A stretch of 64,000 nucleotides of DNA, taken from Cohnella caldifontis (GTDB taxonomy: Bacteria > Bacillota > Bacilli > Paenibacillales > Paenibacillaceae). The DNA lies in NCBI RefSeq assembly GCF_029360585.1, contig NZ_JAQZSJ010000015.1, forward strand, positions 1-64,000, given 5' to 3'. Below, in pieces: positions 34,918 to 43,941 of the stretch. Position numbers and translations under genes: made by a program. Position 1 is the first letter of the stretch, and each line of letters opens with the position of its first letter. The notes under the pieces were generated by a model, which did no database searches, was not told the DNA's origin, and saw nothing but the letters and a program-made list of their open reading frames with translations.

Positions 34918-37083
34918 TTACAGACTCAGGAAATTTCCCAATACTCCTCCGGGCATCCATACGCGGCCATGGGTCAGACGCGGAGCCGCGGGAAGCGCGA
35001 CGTTCTCGCCGTCCAGCACCGCCGTTTTAGAACCGACGCGGACCACCAGCTTATGCGTGCCGTGAAAAACGGTCACTTCGCGGCCGTTTTTCGATACCTC
35101 GAGGGAAGCATGGGCGGCTTCGGCTTTCTCGCGAAGCGGAACGAGCGCGCCTGCATCCTCTTTCGCCGGCTGCGGCTGGGCTGTCGCAGAATGAAGCTGG
35201 GCCTTCGTCGGAAGCCCGGAGAGGTAGCCGACCACGCCGGAGCTTTTGTTGTCGAAATACTGGTCGATGTACTTCTCCACTTCCGCTTTCAGGTTTTCCG
35301 CCACGATCATCTCGTCGCCCGGGTGCTGGATGTTGGACATGACGTAATTGAAGCCGTTCAGGTCGTCGACGGCGGCCAAGCCGGTCGCCTCCGCGCCCGC
35401 GGGCGTAGACAGGATGCGGGACAGCTTCTTCGTGTCGACGTTATACGCCCAGACGAAATTGTTGACGTGCATGCCGCTGTCTTCGCCGATGAACAGGGTG
35501 CGGAGTTCCTGCGAGAACGAGAGGTTGTCCGGGTTGGCCACCTTGTCCGGATTCGCTTTGTTGCCGAGCGCGTCCGGCGTTTTCAGATCTTCGCCCGCAA
35601 CGAGGCCTTGCATGGACATCGGCACGTAGGCACTGTCGATCGCGGCGCCCGATTTGTCCTTTTGCTTGCCCGCAAGGGTCAGCTCGTAGGTCACGCCGGC
35701 GGAGATTTTATCAACCCGGATATCGTCGGCCGGATCCGTTCCTTTGGCGTCTTTTTCCATCGCTTTTTCGACGTAGGACATGGCGACGTACGCCTTGTTC
35801 GTCTTCGTGTCGAAAGCGACGCCTTCCATTTTGTTGAACTCGGAGGTGGCGCCCAGGATGGCGCCGTACCGGCGGGACTCCAGGAAAGCGGCGGCTTTCT
35901 CCATGCCCGGCTTCACTTTCAGGTATTCCACTTTGCCGGACGGGTACGTCTTGACCGCGGTAAACCCGGACGCGGCCTGGCCTGACGCCTCGAAGATGTC
36001 GCCGAATTGAATATCTTGGTCGATGTAAGCCCGGATTTCTTTGTCCGAAGCGTGGCCGAGCTTGATCCATTGCAGATCGGCGGAGCCGCCGTTCGCCGCG
36101 GACTTCTGGATCCACTTGGCCGCGTACAGCGTGCCGGCGGACAGATCCTTCGCCTTATCGGCTACGTACAGGAACAGCATCGTGTTGCCGCCGTCGTCGC
36201 CGAACAGCACGGTCCGGGAATCCGGGGCGACTTTCCCGAGCTCGTGGGAGAAACGGCCCATGCTGTAATGCTTCTCGACGCTCGCGGAGTTGTCCTTGTT
36301 CACGGTAACTTCCGTCAGAAACCCGTAAGCGTAGGGGTTGCCCTTCTTCGAGGTATCGTTGTAATAGTTTTGAACGAACGGACCGGTATACGTTTTCGTC
36401 GGGTCCGCTTCGAAATCGCGGGCGTCCGGCTCGTACTCCTCGCTGCCGAGGTGGGTATTCCACGGCGTCAGCGAACCGTTGCAAGGAATCCAAAGGCCGT
36501 CGACGGAGGAGAAATCGATTTTTTTCAGATCGACCGGCGTCAGCTCGCCCGTCTTCTTGTTCTGGTCGACCGTCGTCAGGCTCATGCTGGCCGGCACGAT
36601 GCCGTACGCGCGGTTGATGTACTCATAGTGCGTCACGAGCGACAGCGCGTTGCCGCCTTTGCCCGTCGCCTTCATGCCGGGAACGGCGAACAGGCTGTTG
36701 GCGTCCGGGTCCTCCGAGACGTAGGGGACCGGCTGGGACGGATTCGTCGTGTCCATGATCGGGTTGCCCTTGGCGTCTACCGCGACGCCGGCGATCGTGC
36801 CGCCGACCTTGTCGGTGGATTTGAACAGTTTCTTGTAAACGAGAGGAAACGATCGGACCGATCCGTTGGAATAAGTCACCTTGACCGAAGCCGTGGTGTA
36901 AAGCTGCGCCATTTGCTGCGGCGTGGCGGGTGCCGGCATTCCGACGAACTCGACGGATTTGACCGAAGTCCCGTTCGCGCCGTTCGTACCGTTTGCGGAA
37001 GCGGCCGCGGGGATGCCCCCGGCCAAAATCGCGAATCCGAGTGCGGAGATCAGGGCCCGTTTGCCCCATGCATTCCATTGCAT
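34918..37083 (-). CDS. secreted DUF839/PhoX-like protein with C-terminal PF07833 domain
   Basis: A 721-residue exported protein. After a classical signal peptide (ALISALGFAILAGGIPAAASA) comes a large DUF839 (PhoX-type) region with PYVSEDPDANSL, GSLTPWNTHLGSEEYEPDARD, MGRFSHELGKVAPDSRTVLFGDD, EFNKMEGVAFD and NPDNLSFSQELRTLFIGED. PhoX enzymes are calcium/iron alkaline phosphatases, and several of the acidic and histidine positions seem present. The last ~80 residues (LVPLREKAEAAHASLEVS... GRVWMPGGVLG) are a copper-amine-oxidase-N-like domain. AGAGGAAG lies eight bases before the ATG. A surface phosphatase is plausible but not certain. Confidence 0.85.
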   Translation of the reverse strand: MQWNAWGKRALISALGFAILAGGIPAAASANGTNGANGTSVKSVEFVGMPAPATPQQMAQLYTTASVKVTYSNGSVRSFPLVYKKLFKSTDKVGGTIAGVAVDAKGNPIMDTTNPSQPVPYVSEDPDANSLFAVPGMKATGKGGNALSLVTHYEYINRAYGIVPASMSLTTVDQNKKTGELTPVDLKKIDFSSVDGLWIPCNGSLTPWNTHLGSEEYEPDARDFEADPTKTYTGPFVQNYYNDTSKKGNPYAYGFLTEVTVNKDNSASVEKHYSMGRFSHELGKVAPDSRTVLFGDDGGNTMLFLYVADKAKDLSAGTLYAAKWIQKSAANGGSADLQWIKLGHASDKEIRAYIDQDIQFGDIFEASGQAASGFTAVKTYPSGKVEYLKVKPGMEKAAAFLESRRYGAILGATSEFNKMEGVAFDTKTNKAYVAMSYVEKAMEKDAKGTDPADDIRVDKISAGVTYELTLAGKQKDKSGAAIDSAYVPMSMQGLVAGEDLKTPDALGNKANPDKVANPDNLSFSQELRTLFIGEDSGMHVNNFVWAYNVDTKKLSRILSTPAGAEATGLAAVDDLNGFNYVMSNIQHPGDEMIVAENLKAEVEKYIDQYFDNKSSGVVGYLSGLPTKAQLHSATAQPQPAKEDAGALVPLREKAEAAHASLEVSKNGREVTVFHGTHKLVVRVGSKTAVLDGENVALPAAPRLTHGRVWMPGGVLGNFLSL

Positions 37084-37176
37084 GCTGGAATCTTCCTCTC
37101 TACCATGAAATTGAACTCACGATAGCATGATAGAAGAACCGCGTTCGGGGAATGTCAGGGGAAATCGCGATTTTCG

Positions 37177-38184
37177 TTAACGGATCGCGGAAGCGATCGC
37201 TTCCTTCGCCCCGATCATCTCGTCGACCGTGCCGAATTCGTAGCCCGCTTTTTTCAAGTCTTCGATGACGAGGGGCAGCAGCTTGAGCGTATGGTCCAAC
37301 GCGTTCTTGCGTCCGCCGAACGAATGGAGGAGAATGATGCCTCCCGGACGGGTATGCTTCCGGACGTTCTCGCGCATGGTGGCTACCGAGGTGCCGGCCC
37401 AATCTCTCGGGTCGACCGTCCAATACACGTGGGACAGATGCTGATCGTGCAGATAGGAAATCAGGCCGTCGGACAGGCTGCCGTTCGGCGCCCGGACGAG
37501 ATCGGGACGGTACCCCGTGGCCTTTTCGATGGCGTCTTGGGTTTGCAGGATTTGGACGTCCAATTGCTTGGCGGTCATTTTGGCCAAATCTTGATGCGAC
37601 CAGCTGTGATTGCCGATGTCGTGGCCTTCGTCCATGATGCGCTTCGCCGTATCCGGATATTTCTCCACCTGAGTCCCGACGAGGAAAAACGTGGCTTTCA
37701 CCCCGTGCTCCTTCAAAATGTCCAGCACTTTGGGCGTGTATTTGCCGTCCGGCCCGTCGTCGAACGTCAGCGCGACCACTTTCCGGGCTTCCTTCGGCTT
37801 CGGTTTGGCGGTATCGGCTTTCTCCCGCGCGGCGCGATCCGTTTCGGGCTGCTCCCGCTGAGCGCCTCCCGGGGCGTTCCCCGGCTCGTTCTTCTCCGTT
37901 TCGGGCTTGCTCGTCGCCGGAACGTCGACTGCGTTGTCCGGAGCGGCCGTTCGCGCAGATTCGGCCGCGTCCCCCGTCGGCGCGGGAAAAGCCAGGCTGG
38001 CGTAACTTGCTTGTTCCTCCGTGTTTCCCGTTTCCGCCGAACCTGCCGCGGCGATCGGCGCGGGACCGCCAGCACCCACTGCCGCCCATACGCCGAATCC
38101 CCAATCGTTCGCCGAAGCGCATCCCGACAGCAGCATGAGCAATCCGATGCCGGCCGTCCCCATTTTCCTCGTGTTCCCCATCAT
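37177..38184 (-). CDS. polysaccharide deacetylase lipoprotein (NodB domain)
   Basis: A 335-residue protein: lipobox LSGC, a low-complexity Ala/Glu/Pro/Lys linker to about 135, then a NodB domain. Motif 1 is LTFDDGPDGKYTP, motif 2 GNHSWSHQDL (metal histidines), motif 3 a variant RAPNGSLSDG (usually RPPYG), motif 4 DPRDWAG and motif 5 ILLHSFGG. It removes acetyl or other N-groups from peptidoglycan or another polymer at the cell surface. Monocistronic. Confidence 0.9.
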   Translation of the reverse strand: MMGNTRKMGTAGIGLLMLLSGCASANDWGFGVWAAVGAGGPAPIAAAGSAETGNTEEQASYASLAFPAPTGDAAESARTAAPDNAVDVPATSKPETEKNEPGNAPGGAQREQPETDRAAREKADTAKPKPKEARKVVALTFDDGPDGKYTPKVLDILKEHGVKATFFLVGTQVEKYPDTAKRIMDEGHDIGNHSWSHQDLAKMTAKQLDVQILQTQDAIEKATGYRPDLVRAPNGSLSDGLISYLHDQHLSHVYWTVDPRDWAGTSVATMRENVRKHTRPGGIILLHSFGGRKNALDHTLKLLPLVIEDLKKAGYEFGTVDEMIGAKEAIASAIR

Positions 38185-38261
38185 CGTTCACCTTCGTTTT
38201 TTCGGATATCCATTAGACGAAGGCAAAGCGGTTTCGGATCGATGGCGAGGAAGATTTTTCT

Positions 38262-38284
38262 AAAAAAATTCCGCGAAAAGCGGG
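38262..38284 (-). terminator. intrinsic terminator after the hydrolase gene
   Basis: CCGC / GCGG stem with an AA-TTTTTTT tail on the minus strand, starting nine bases past the stop. Confidence 0.65.
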
Positions 38285-38292
38285 AGGTTTCG

Positions 38293-39114
38293 TCAAATGC
38301 TCCAGTGATGCCAATCCCGCTGGCGCTCTTCGTACCTGTCGAGCCAGTCGGCGGTCGCTTGGAACAATTCCGCTTTATGTTCGCCGTTCGAATAGGTATG
38401 GTCCGCCTGGAACAGGATCGTTTTGTCGCAGCGGCCTTCCCCGCGAAGCCAGAACGTTTTTTCCAGCAAAAACGTGTAGTCCGCGGGAATCGCCTCGTCG
38501 CTCGTGCCATGCGCCAAGAAGACGTCTCCGTGGAATCGCGGGGCTTGATGGAAGGGTTGGAATTGCTGCAGCGATTCGAAAAACGCGGGCGTCAGCGTGA
38601 ATCCGCGATAATCGGCCCGCCCTTCCTTCAGGGCCCGTTCGTAAACGTCTTTGCCTACGATGCGCACGATATCGGCGAACGGATGCAAGGCGGCAGACCA
38701 AAGCGCGAGGGATTTGACCCGGCGGTCCCGGGAGGCCGCCAGGAGCGCGGCCGCCCCGCCCAAGCTGTGTCCCAGCAGCGTGACTCTAAGCGGGTCGACG
38801 CAATCGAGCGACAACCCGTAATCCAGCACGGTGCGGATTTGGTCGATCATGGAGTCGAGCCCATGCCGGCCGTATTCCCCGCCGCTCTCGCCGCAGCCGG
38901 CGAAATCGAACCGGATGACGAGGGAACCGCGCTGTGCGAATTCGCGGGCGGCCAGAACGAACAGTCGGTCGACGCCGAGACGGCTGCCGACGAACCCATG
39001 GCAGATCACGACGAGCGGGACCTTGCGCTCGGCAGACCGATTTTCCGGCGGGGGATAATCGATGCTGGCGGCGAGCGGGAGGTCTTGGTATTTCAAGGTG
39101 ATGGTTCGTTCCAT
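38293..39114 (-). CDS. alpha/beta hydrolase, cinnamoyl-esterase-like
   Basis: A 273-residue cytosolic hydrolase. The oxyanion region is VVICHGFVGS, followed by RFDFAGCGESGGEYGRHG, nucleophile elbow GHSLGG, acid in AHGTSDEAIP and catalytic His in ADHTYS. The RxDFxGxGxSxG pattern is that of Est1E/feruloyl-esterase-like proteins. It may deacylate plant-derived oligosaccharides brought in by the neighbouring glycan loci, but no substrate can be read from the sequence. Confidence 0.88.
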   Translation of the reverse strand: MERTITLKYQDLPLAASIDYPPPENRSAERKVPLVVICHGFVGSRLGVDRLFVLAAREFAQRGSLVIRFDFAGCGESGGEYGRHGLDSMIDQIRTVLDYGLSLDCVDPLRVTLLGHSLGGAAALLAASRDRRVKSLALWSAALHPFADIVRIVGKDVYERALKEGRADYRGFTLTPAFFESLQQFQPFHQAPRFHGDVFLAHGTSDEAIPADYTFLLEKTFWLRGEGRCDKTILFQADHTYSNGEHKAELFQATADWLDRYEERQRDWHHWSI

Positions 39115-39224
39115 GGCAGCCTCATCCTTTCTTTATTCCGTTTATTCCGATTAATTTACTATGATTTAAATGTAACACGGTCCTTTCGTTCTCGTCAAGC
39201 CTGCCGGGCACTCGAAAAAACGAA

Positions 39225-39258
39225 AACCGTCAGGAGATGTCGAACATCCCTTGACGGT
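39225..39258. terminator. long hairpin upstream of GH2 gene end
   Basis: AACCGTCA pairs with TGACGGTT, continued inward by GG-GATGT / ACATC-CC, with a 3-base loop and one A bulge. It lies between the hydrolase promoter region and the GH2 stop. Confidence 0.45.
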
Positions 39259-39278
39259 TCGGCAAGCACTTTCCTCCC

Positions 39279-39316
39279 TTTCCTGACTGAAGGGGATATC
39301 CCCTTCAGTCAGGAAA
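39279..39316. repeat. 38-bp perfect palindrome (palindromic repeat copy 1)
   Basis: Arms of 19 bases (TTTCCTGACTGAAGGGGAT and its exact complement) with no loop. It lies 18 bases past the GH2 stop and could fold as a cruciform or as the GH2 terminator. The same core recurs at 58863 and 58921, so it is a dispersed element. Confidence 0.85.
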
Positions 39317-39334
39317 ACGGCAAGGTGGGTCATC

Positions 39335-42157
39335 TTACAGGAAAGAATGAATCCCCCTCAGGCGGAACAAGCCCAGCACCTGTCCCAGCGTCATGCTTCC
39401 TTGGGGCCGGAACGCCTCGCTCCTCGCGTAGTCCAGAAATTGCCGAAGCAGGAAGGCGGTCTCGGGCTTTTTCAGATCGTCGGCCGCGCGGAAGTTGAGC
39501 GTCGTAACGAGGAGCCTGCCCCGGCCGACGTTCGCTTCGAACGCGTAAGCCAGCCGTTTGGCCCGGTTGAAATTGTCGACCGGCTCGACGATCGGCTCGA
39601 TCTCCGGAACGGCATCCAGGCACACCGCGGGAGCCCCGTTGAACAGGTGATACCAGTGCCAATCGGAATTCCCGTCATGGGGGAAAGCGCCCAAAGCGGG
39701 ATGCGGACGGATCACCGTTCCCATCGTCCCTCCGGCCTGCTCGGAGAACATCAGATAGTTCCAGAACACCGGCAAATACTTGGTCACGACCGCGTCCGCG
39801 ATCTCGCTCTCCCCGGCCATCAGCCATACCCGGCCGCCGTTCGCGAGATATTGCAGCACCGGGGTGGTCAGCCGGTCGACGACGGCGAGCCTCAGGCCCC
39901 GCCGAATGCTGGCGGCGGCATCGAAAGAAGGCCCCGGCTCCGAACGGATGCCGTAGAAGGCCAGCTTCAGGGAAGCGGCGCTCGTCCAGACGGAAGCGTA
40001 CGACGGATCCGGCCGGACCCGGTCGAACGCCCAGAAAGACCACTCGTTCCGAATCGCGCCCCGGCCGCCCTCTTCCTCCAGCCAAGCCTCCAGAACGAGC
40101 GAACACGCGCCCGAATCCGGCAAAGCAACCCGGACCGTCCCTGCTGCCTCCACGCTCCCGCGGGTTTGTCCGCTTAAGGGAAAGCTCCCTTCTCCCAGAA
40201 CCTCTCCGCCCGACTTCAGGCTCCAGCCCACCCGGCCGGTCAGCGGCAACGCCTCGCCGTAATGGGAGACGAGCAGCCGGGCGCTAAGCGTCTCCCCGGC
40301 GTAGAACGTCCGGGTGACGCATTCCATCAGCAAGGACGTCGGCCCGTTGAACCCGGCGAACGTCTCCGGATCGGCGAAGCCCTTATCGTCCCAGAAAACG
40401 TCGAGAATGCCGGTGGTGGCATGCCCTTGGCCGGGAAAATCCCGGATGTCGAGCAGCTGGAAACCGGCCGCGCCCGGCGTCCGCCTCACGCGTTCCAACG
40501 CTTCCTTCAAGGAGCGGACCTGATGGACGCCGGAAGCCGCGATGAATTCGTCCACCCTGGCGTCCAACCCTTTGCGGCGGAGCGTCTCTTCCGTCGTCTC
40601 CAGCCAGGTCGGCCGCAGCACGCCCGTGTACTTCTCTCTCTCCTGCGGACGCACGTACATCGAAAATTGCGCGTGCTCATGGCCCAGGACGGGCTTGTCC
40701 GTGAGCCGCGTCACGGCGGAGAAATCCCGGTCGGTCGCGGGTTTGGCGATTTCTTCGGTCTTCAGCGGCTTGTGCCAGTTGAAGGAATGGATGTAGAAAT
40801 CGCCTGCGCGGTCCTGCTCCGGCAGTTGGCCGAAGCCGGTATTGTCCGTCGCGAGCCGGGAAGGATCCCGCTCCTTCGCCAGGCGGACCCATTCGTTCAG
40901 CCGAACGTTGCCGTCATCCTCGACCAGCTCGTTGCCCATCGAGAACAGCACGAACGACGGGTGGGCGTTCAGCCGGTCGTAGATGCGGATCAACTCCGCT
41001 TCCAGGAAGGCGTCGACTTCGCCGTCCGGAACGGCGCTCCGCGGCTGGTACAGCGCCGACCAATGCGGGAGCTCCGCCTGCACGAGCATGCCCGCTTCGT
41101 CCGCGGCCTCCCAGAAGGGGGCCGGGGCCGTCCAGGAGTGAAGCCGGACGTGGTTGAAGCCGTACGACTTCGCGATGCGGAATTGCCTTGCGTAATGCTC
41201 CTTGTCCCACGACGGATACCCGGTCAGCGGGAAAATGCAGCAGTCCGCGTACCCGCGGAGGAATACCGGCGCCCCGTTCAGGAGCAGCCGTTGCCCTTCC
41301 GCCCGGAACTCGCGGAAACCGGCGCGCTGCCGGACGCGATCCTCCGTCGCGCCTCCGCGCGCCAGCGCGAATTCCGCTTCGTACAGCAGCGGGGAGACGT
41401 CCGACCAATAAGCGGGAAACTCCCCGAGCGGACAAACCACCTGCGTCCCGGTCCCTTGGCAATCCGCCGACGCCTCGAAAGTCTCCCCGCTCGGCGCGGT
41501 AAACCGGGCGATGACCCGGCAGCCCGCCACCGCCCCCGGATCCCCGTCCGTTTCGACAAGGCAGCGGAAAGCCCGCCCCGCCAAATCCGGCGTTACGCGC
41601 ACGCCGCGGATCCGCAGCGGCGGCAGCAGCTCCAGGACGGCGCCGCCCGTGATGCCGCCCCACTCGGTCGCGGTGTGGCGGGTGTGGATATGGCTGTCCG
41701 CAAGCGGCAGCAGCATCCGGTTGTCGACGCGGATGAGCAGCTCGTTCCGGCCTGGGACCAGAAGTCCCGTCACGTCGTGGACGTGCTCGACGGACAGGCT
41801 CGATTCCCGCCCGGCATAACGGCCGTTAAGCCAGACCTGCGACGCCCAACGCACGCCGGCCAGCGTGAGCCGCGCGGCGCCGTTCTCCGGGGCCGCCTCG
41901 GCTTCGAATTCCAGCCGGTACCAGCCGGTACCGGTATATTCCCGGATCTTCGTCCACGTATCGATCTGCTGCAGCAGCGGCTCGTCGCCGAACCCCTGCT
42001 CCTCCCAGGAACCGGGGACCCGGATCCGGCTCTCGAACCGGGCCGCCTCCGGCAGCTTTCCGGAGGAGAACTCATCCGCGGGATCGAGGAAAAACCGCCA
42101 TTCCCCGTCCAAAGGGATCGACGTTCTCCCCGTGTGTTGGTTCATCACGTTCACCAT
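39335..42157 (-). CDS. glycoside hydrolase family 2 protein
   Basis: A 940-residue cytoplasmic glycosidase. A jelly-roll sugar-binding domain (~10-180) with WYRLEFE, VWLNGRYAG and NELLIRVDN is followed by an Ig-like domain, then a TIM barrel with FNHVRLHSW, the acid/base Glu410 in FSMGNELVED, and a candidate nucleophile Glu494 in KPVLGHEHAQF. A C-terminal region of ~300 residues is not assigned. There is no signal peptide. AAGGAGG lies six bases before the ATG. It ends locus D, so it should cleave the imported oligosaccharide; beta-galactosidase, beta-glucuronidase or beta-mannosidase type is not decided. Confidence 0.9.
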   Translation of the reverse strand: MVNVMNQHTGRTSIPLDGEWRFFLDPADEFSSGKLPEAARFESRIRVPGSWEEQGFGDEPLLQQIDTWTKIREYTGTGWYRLEFEAEAAPENGAARLTLAGVRWASQVWLNGRYAGRESSLSVEHVHDVTGLLVPGRNELLIRVDNRMLLPLADSHIHTRHTATEWGGITGGAVLELLPPLRIRGVRVTPDLAGRAFRCLVETDGDPGAVAGCRVIARFTAPSGETFEASADCQGTGTQVVCPLGEFPAYWSDVSPLLYEAEFALARGGATEDRVRQRAGFREFRAEGQRLLLNGAPVFLRGYADCCIFPLTGYPSWDKEHYARQFRIAKSYGFNHVRLHSWTAPAPFWEAADEAGMLVQAELPHWSALYQPRSAVPDGEVDAFLEAELIRIYDRLNAHPSFVLFSMGNELVEDDGNVRLNEWVRLAKERDPSRLATDNTGFGQLPEQDRAGDFYIHSFNWHKPLKTEEIAKPATDRDFSAVTRLTDKPVLGHEHAQFSMYVRPQEREKYTGVLRPTWLETTEETLRRKGLDARVDEFIAASGVHQVRSLKEALERVRRTPGAAGFQLLDIRDFPGQGHATTGILDVFWDDKGFADPETFAGFNGPTSLLMECVTRTFYAGETLSARLLVSHYGEALPLTGRVGWSLKSGGEVLGEGSFPLSGQTRGSVEAAGTVRVALPDSGACSLVLEAWLEEEGGRGAIRNEWSFWAFDRVRPDPSYASVWTSAASLKLAFYGIRSEPGPSFDAAASIRRGLRLAVVDRLTTPVLQYLANGGRVWLMAGESEIADAVVTKYLPVFWNYLMFSEQAGGTMGTVIRPHPALGAFPHDGNSDWHWYHLFNGAPAVCLDAVPEIEPIVEPVDNFNRAKRLAYAFEANVGRGRLLVTTLNFRAADDLKKPETAFLLRQFLDYARSEAFRPQGSMTLGQVLGLFRLRGIHSFL

Positions 42158-42173
42158 CCCGTTCCTCCTTCCC

Positions 42174-42977
42174 TCAGCCTTTGACGGCGCCCGCGGTCAA
42201 GCCCTTCATGAACGTGCGCGATCCCAGAATGAACAGGATCAACACCGGAACCGTCGACATCGTCAGCGCCGCCATTCGGGCCGCGTAATCGGTCCGATGC
42301 ACGATGCCGAGGTTGGAAATGAAGACGGGCAGCGTGTACCAATTCGCTTTATTGATCGTGACGAGCGGCAGCAGGTAGTTGTTCCAAGACCACAGGAACA
42401 CGAGCGTAGCCAGCGTCGCCAGCCCGGGCTTGATGATCGGCAGCACGATCCGGGCGAAAATGCCGGGCTCCGAGCAGCCGTCGATCCGCGCGCACTCCAG
42501 CAGGTCGGTCGGAATCGAGTCGCGGATGAACTGGATCATGAAGAACCCGCCGAACGGGAACGCCGCCCACACCAGGATCACGGGCCACAGCGTGTTGCCG
42601 ACGCCCAAGTGGCGCATCTCGATGATGTAGCCGATCAGGCCGACCTGCGTGGGCACCATCATCGTGAGGATGACGAACAGCTGCAGCCATTTCCGTCCGC
42701 GGAATTCGAACTTCGCCACGGCGTAGCCGACCAAGGTGCTGGTCAGCACGGCCAGCGCGACGGCGGCGATAGAGACCGTCAGGCTGTTCCCGTACACGCG
42801 GAGAAAGTCGGAACGCAGCACCGTATGCAGGTTTTCCCCCAGGTAGTCGCCGGGCAGAATCGGTATGCCCTTGAACAAGTCCTCGGTGACATGGGTGCTC
42901 ATGACGATCATGATGTAGAACGGAAACAGCGACAGCAGCGAAATGACGATCAGGCAAATCCAAACGAGCGTTTTCAT
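42174..42977 (-). CDS. carbohydrate ABC transporter permease, MalG type (locus D)
   Basis: A 267-residue permease: helix TLVWICLIVISLLSLFPFYI, EAA loop DLLECARIDGCSEPGIFARI and tail FMKGLTAGAVKG. ATG 42977 overlaps the stop of the preceding permease by 4 bases (ATGA). The frame is open 46 codons further upstream, but that part lies inside the other permease. Confidence 0.92.
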   Translation of the reverse strand: MKTLVWICLIVISLLSLFPFYIMIVMSTHVTEDLFKGIPILPGDYLGENLHTVLRSDFLRVYGNSLTVSIAAVALAVLTSTLVGYAVAKFEFRGRKWLQLFVILTMMVPTQVGLIGYIIEMRHLGVGNTLWPVILVWAAFPFGGFFMIQFIRDSIPTDLLECARIDGCSEPGIFARIVLPIIKPGLATLATLVFLWSWNNYLLPLVTINKANWYTLPVFISNLGIVHRTDYAARMAALTMSTVPVLILFILGSRTFMKGLTAGAVKG

Positions 42978-43927
42978 CGCTGGTCCTCCTTCGGCGCCGT
43001 CAACCGGTAGCTCAGCATCGAGAACACGACGATCAGCAGGAACAGCGAGTAAGCGATCGCCGAAGCGTATCCGAAGCGGGTGTCGGAAATAAACGAGACG
43101 TCCACGAACCGCCAAATCATGGTCAGCGCGGTATTGTCAGGGCCTCCTACCTGGACCGAGCCCGACCAGCCGCCGTACAGCAGCTTCGGCTCGTCGAACA
43201 GTTGAAGCCCGTTGATGACGGAAGTAACGACCAGGAAAACGCTGATGTTGCGCAGCAGCGGCATCGTGATTTTCCGGAACGTATGGAACCCGGAGGAGCC
43301 GTCGACCTTCGCGGCTTCGTAGACGTCCTGCGGGATCACGGTCATGCCGGCCATGTAGATGATCATGAAATAGCCGAGGTTGCGCCAGATGACCATCAAG
43401 GCGATCACGGCCCTTGAACTCCAAGGATTCTGGAGCCAATAGACCCCTTCCTGCACCCAGCCGAATTTCACGAGCAGCAGGTTGACGAGTCCGGTTTGCC
43501 AGTCGAACAGGTAAGAGAAAATGAAGCCGATCGCGACCGGCGTCGTAATGTACGGCAATACGTTGATCGTCTGGATCAGCTTTTTGCCCCGGACCAGATG
43601 GAACGTCCAATAGGCCAGCAGCAGTCCCAGAATCAATGTGACCGGGATGAACATCGCCATCATGATCAGCGTGTTCCAGAGCGATTTCACGAACAGCGGG
43701 TCATGGGACCACAGCTGGACGTAGTTTTTGAAGCCGATGTAGGTTTTGGCGCCGATTCCGTTCCAATCGTGCAGGCTGAGCACGAAGGAATAGATGACGG
43801 GGTACAATTGGAAAGCCGCATAAGCCGCCACAAACGGCAGAGAGAAAAGATAGGGCCACATGCGTGGCCCCCATCCGCGTTTGCGGGATGCGGCGGAAGT
43901 AACGGTTCGTTCCGCGTTCACGGTCAT
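42974..43927 (-). CDS. sugar ABC transporter permease, MalF type (locus D)
   Basis: A 317-residue permease with first helix YLFSLPFVAAYAAFQLYPVI and EAA loop EAAKVDGSSGFHTFRKI. ATG 43927 abuts the GAGGG site. A GTG two codons later (43921) is better spaced and may be the true start. It follows the binding-protein gene by 14 bases, without a stem-loop. Confidence 0.9.
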   Translation of the reverse strand: MTVNAERTVTSAASRKRGWGPRMWPYLFSLPFVAAYAAFQLYPVIYSFVLSLHDWNGIGAKTYIGFKNYVQLWSHDPLFVKSLWNTLIMMAMFIPVTLILGLLLAYWTFHLVRGKKLIQTINVLPYITTPVAIGFIFSYLFDWQTGLVNLLLVKFGWVQEGVYWLQNPWSSRAVIALMVIWRNLGYFMIIYMAGMTVIPQDVYEAAKVDGSSGFHTFRKITMPLLRNISVFLVVTSVINGLQLFDEPKLLYGGWSGSVQVGGPDNTALTMIWRFVDVSFISDTRFGYASAIAYSLFLLIVVFSMLSYRLTAPKEDQR

Positions 43928-43941
43928 CCCTCGTTTGCTGT

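Noticed and set aside
40262..42184. Plus-strand open frame of 640 codons opposite the GH2 gene
   Set aside because: Mirror frame of the GH2 gene; its product is Arg/Pro/Gly-rich without motifs.
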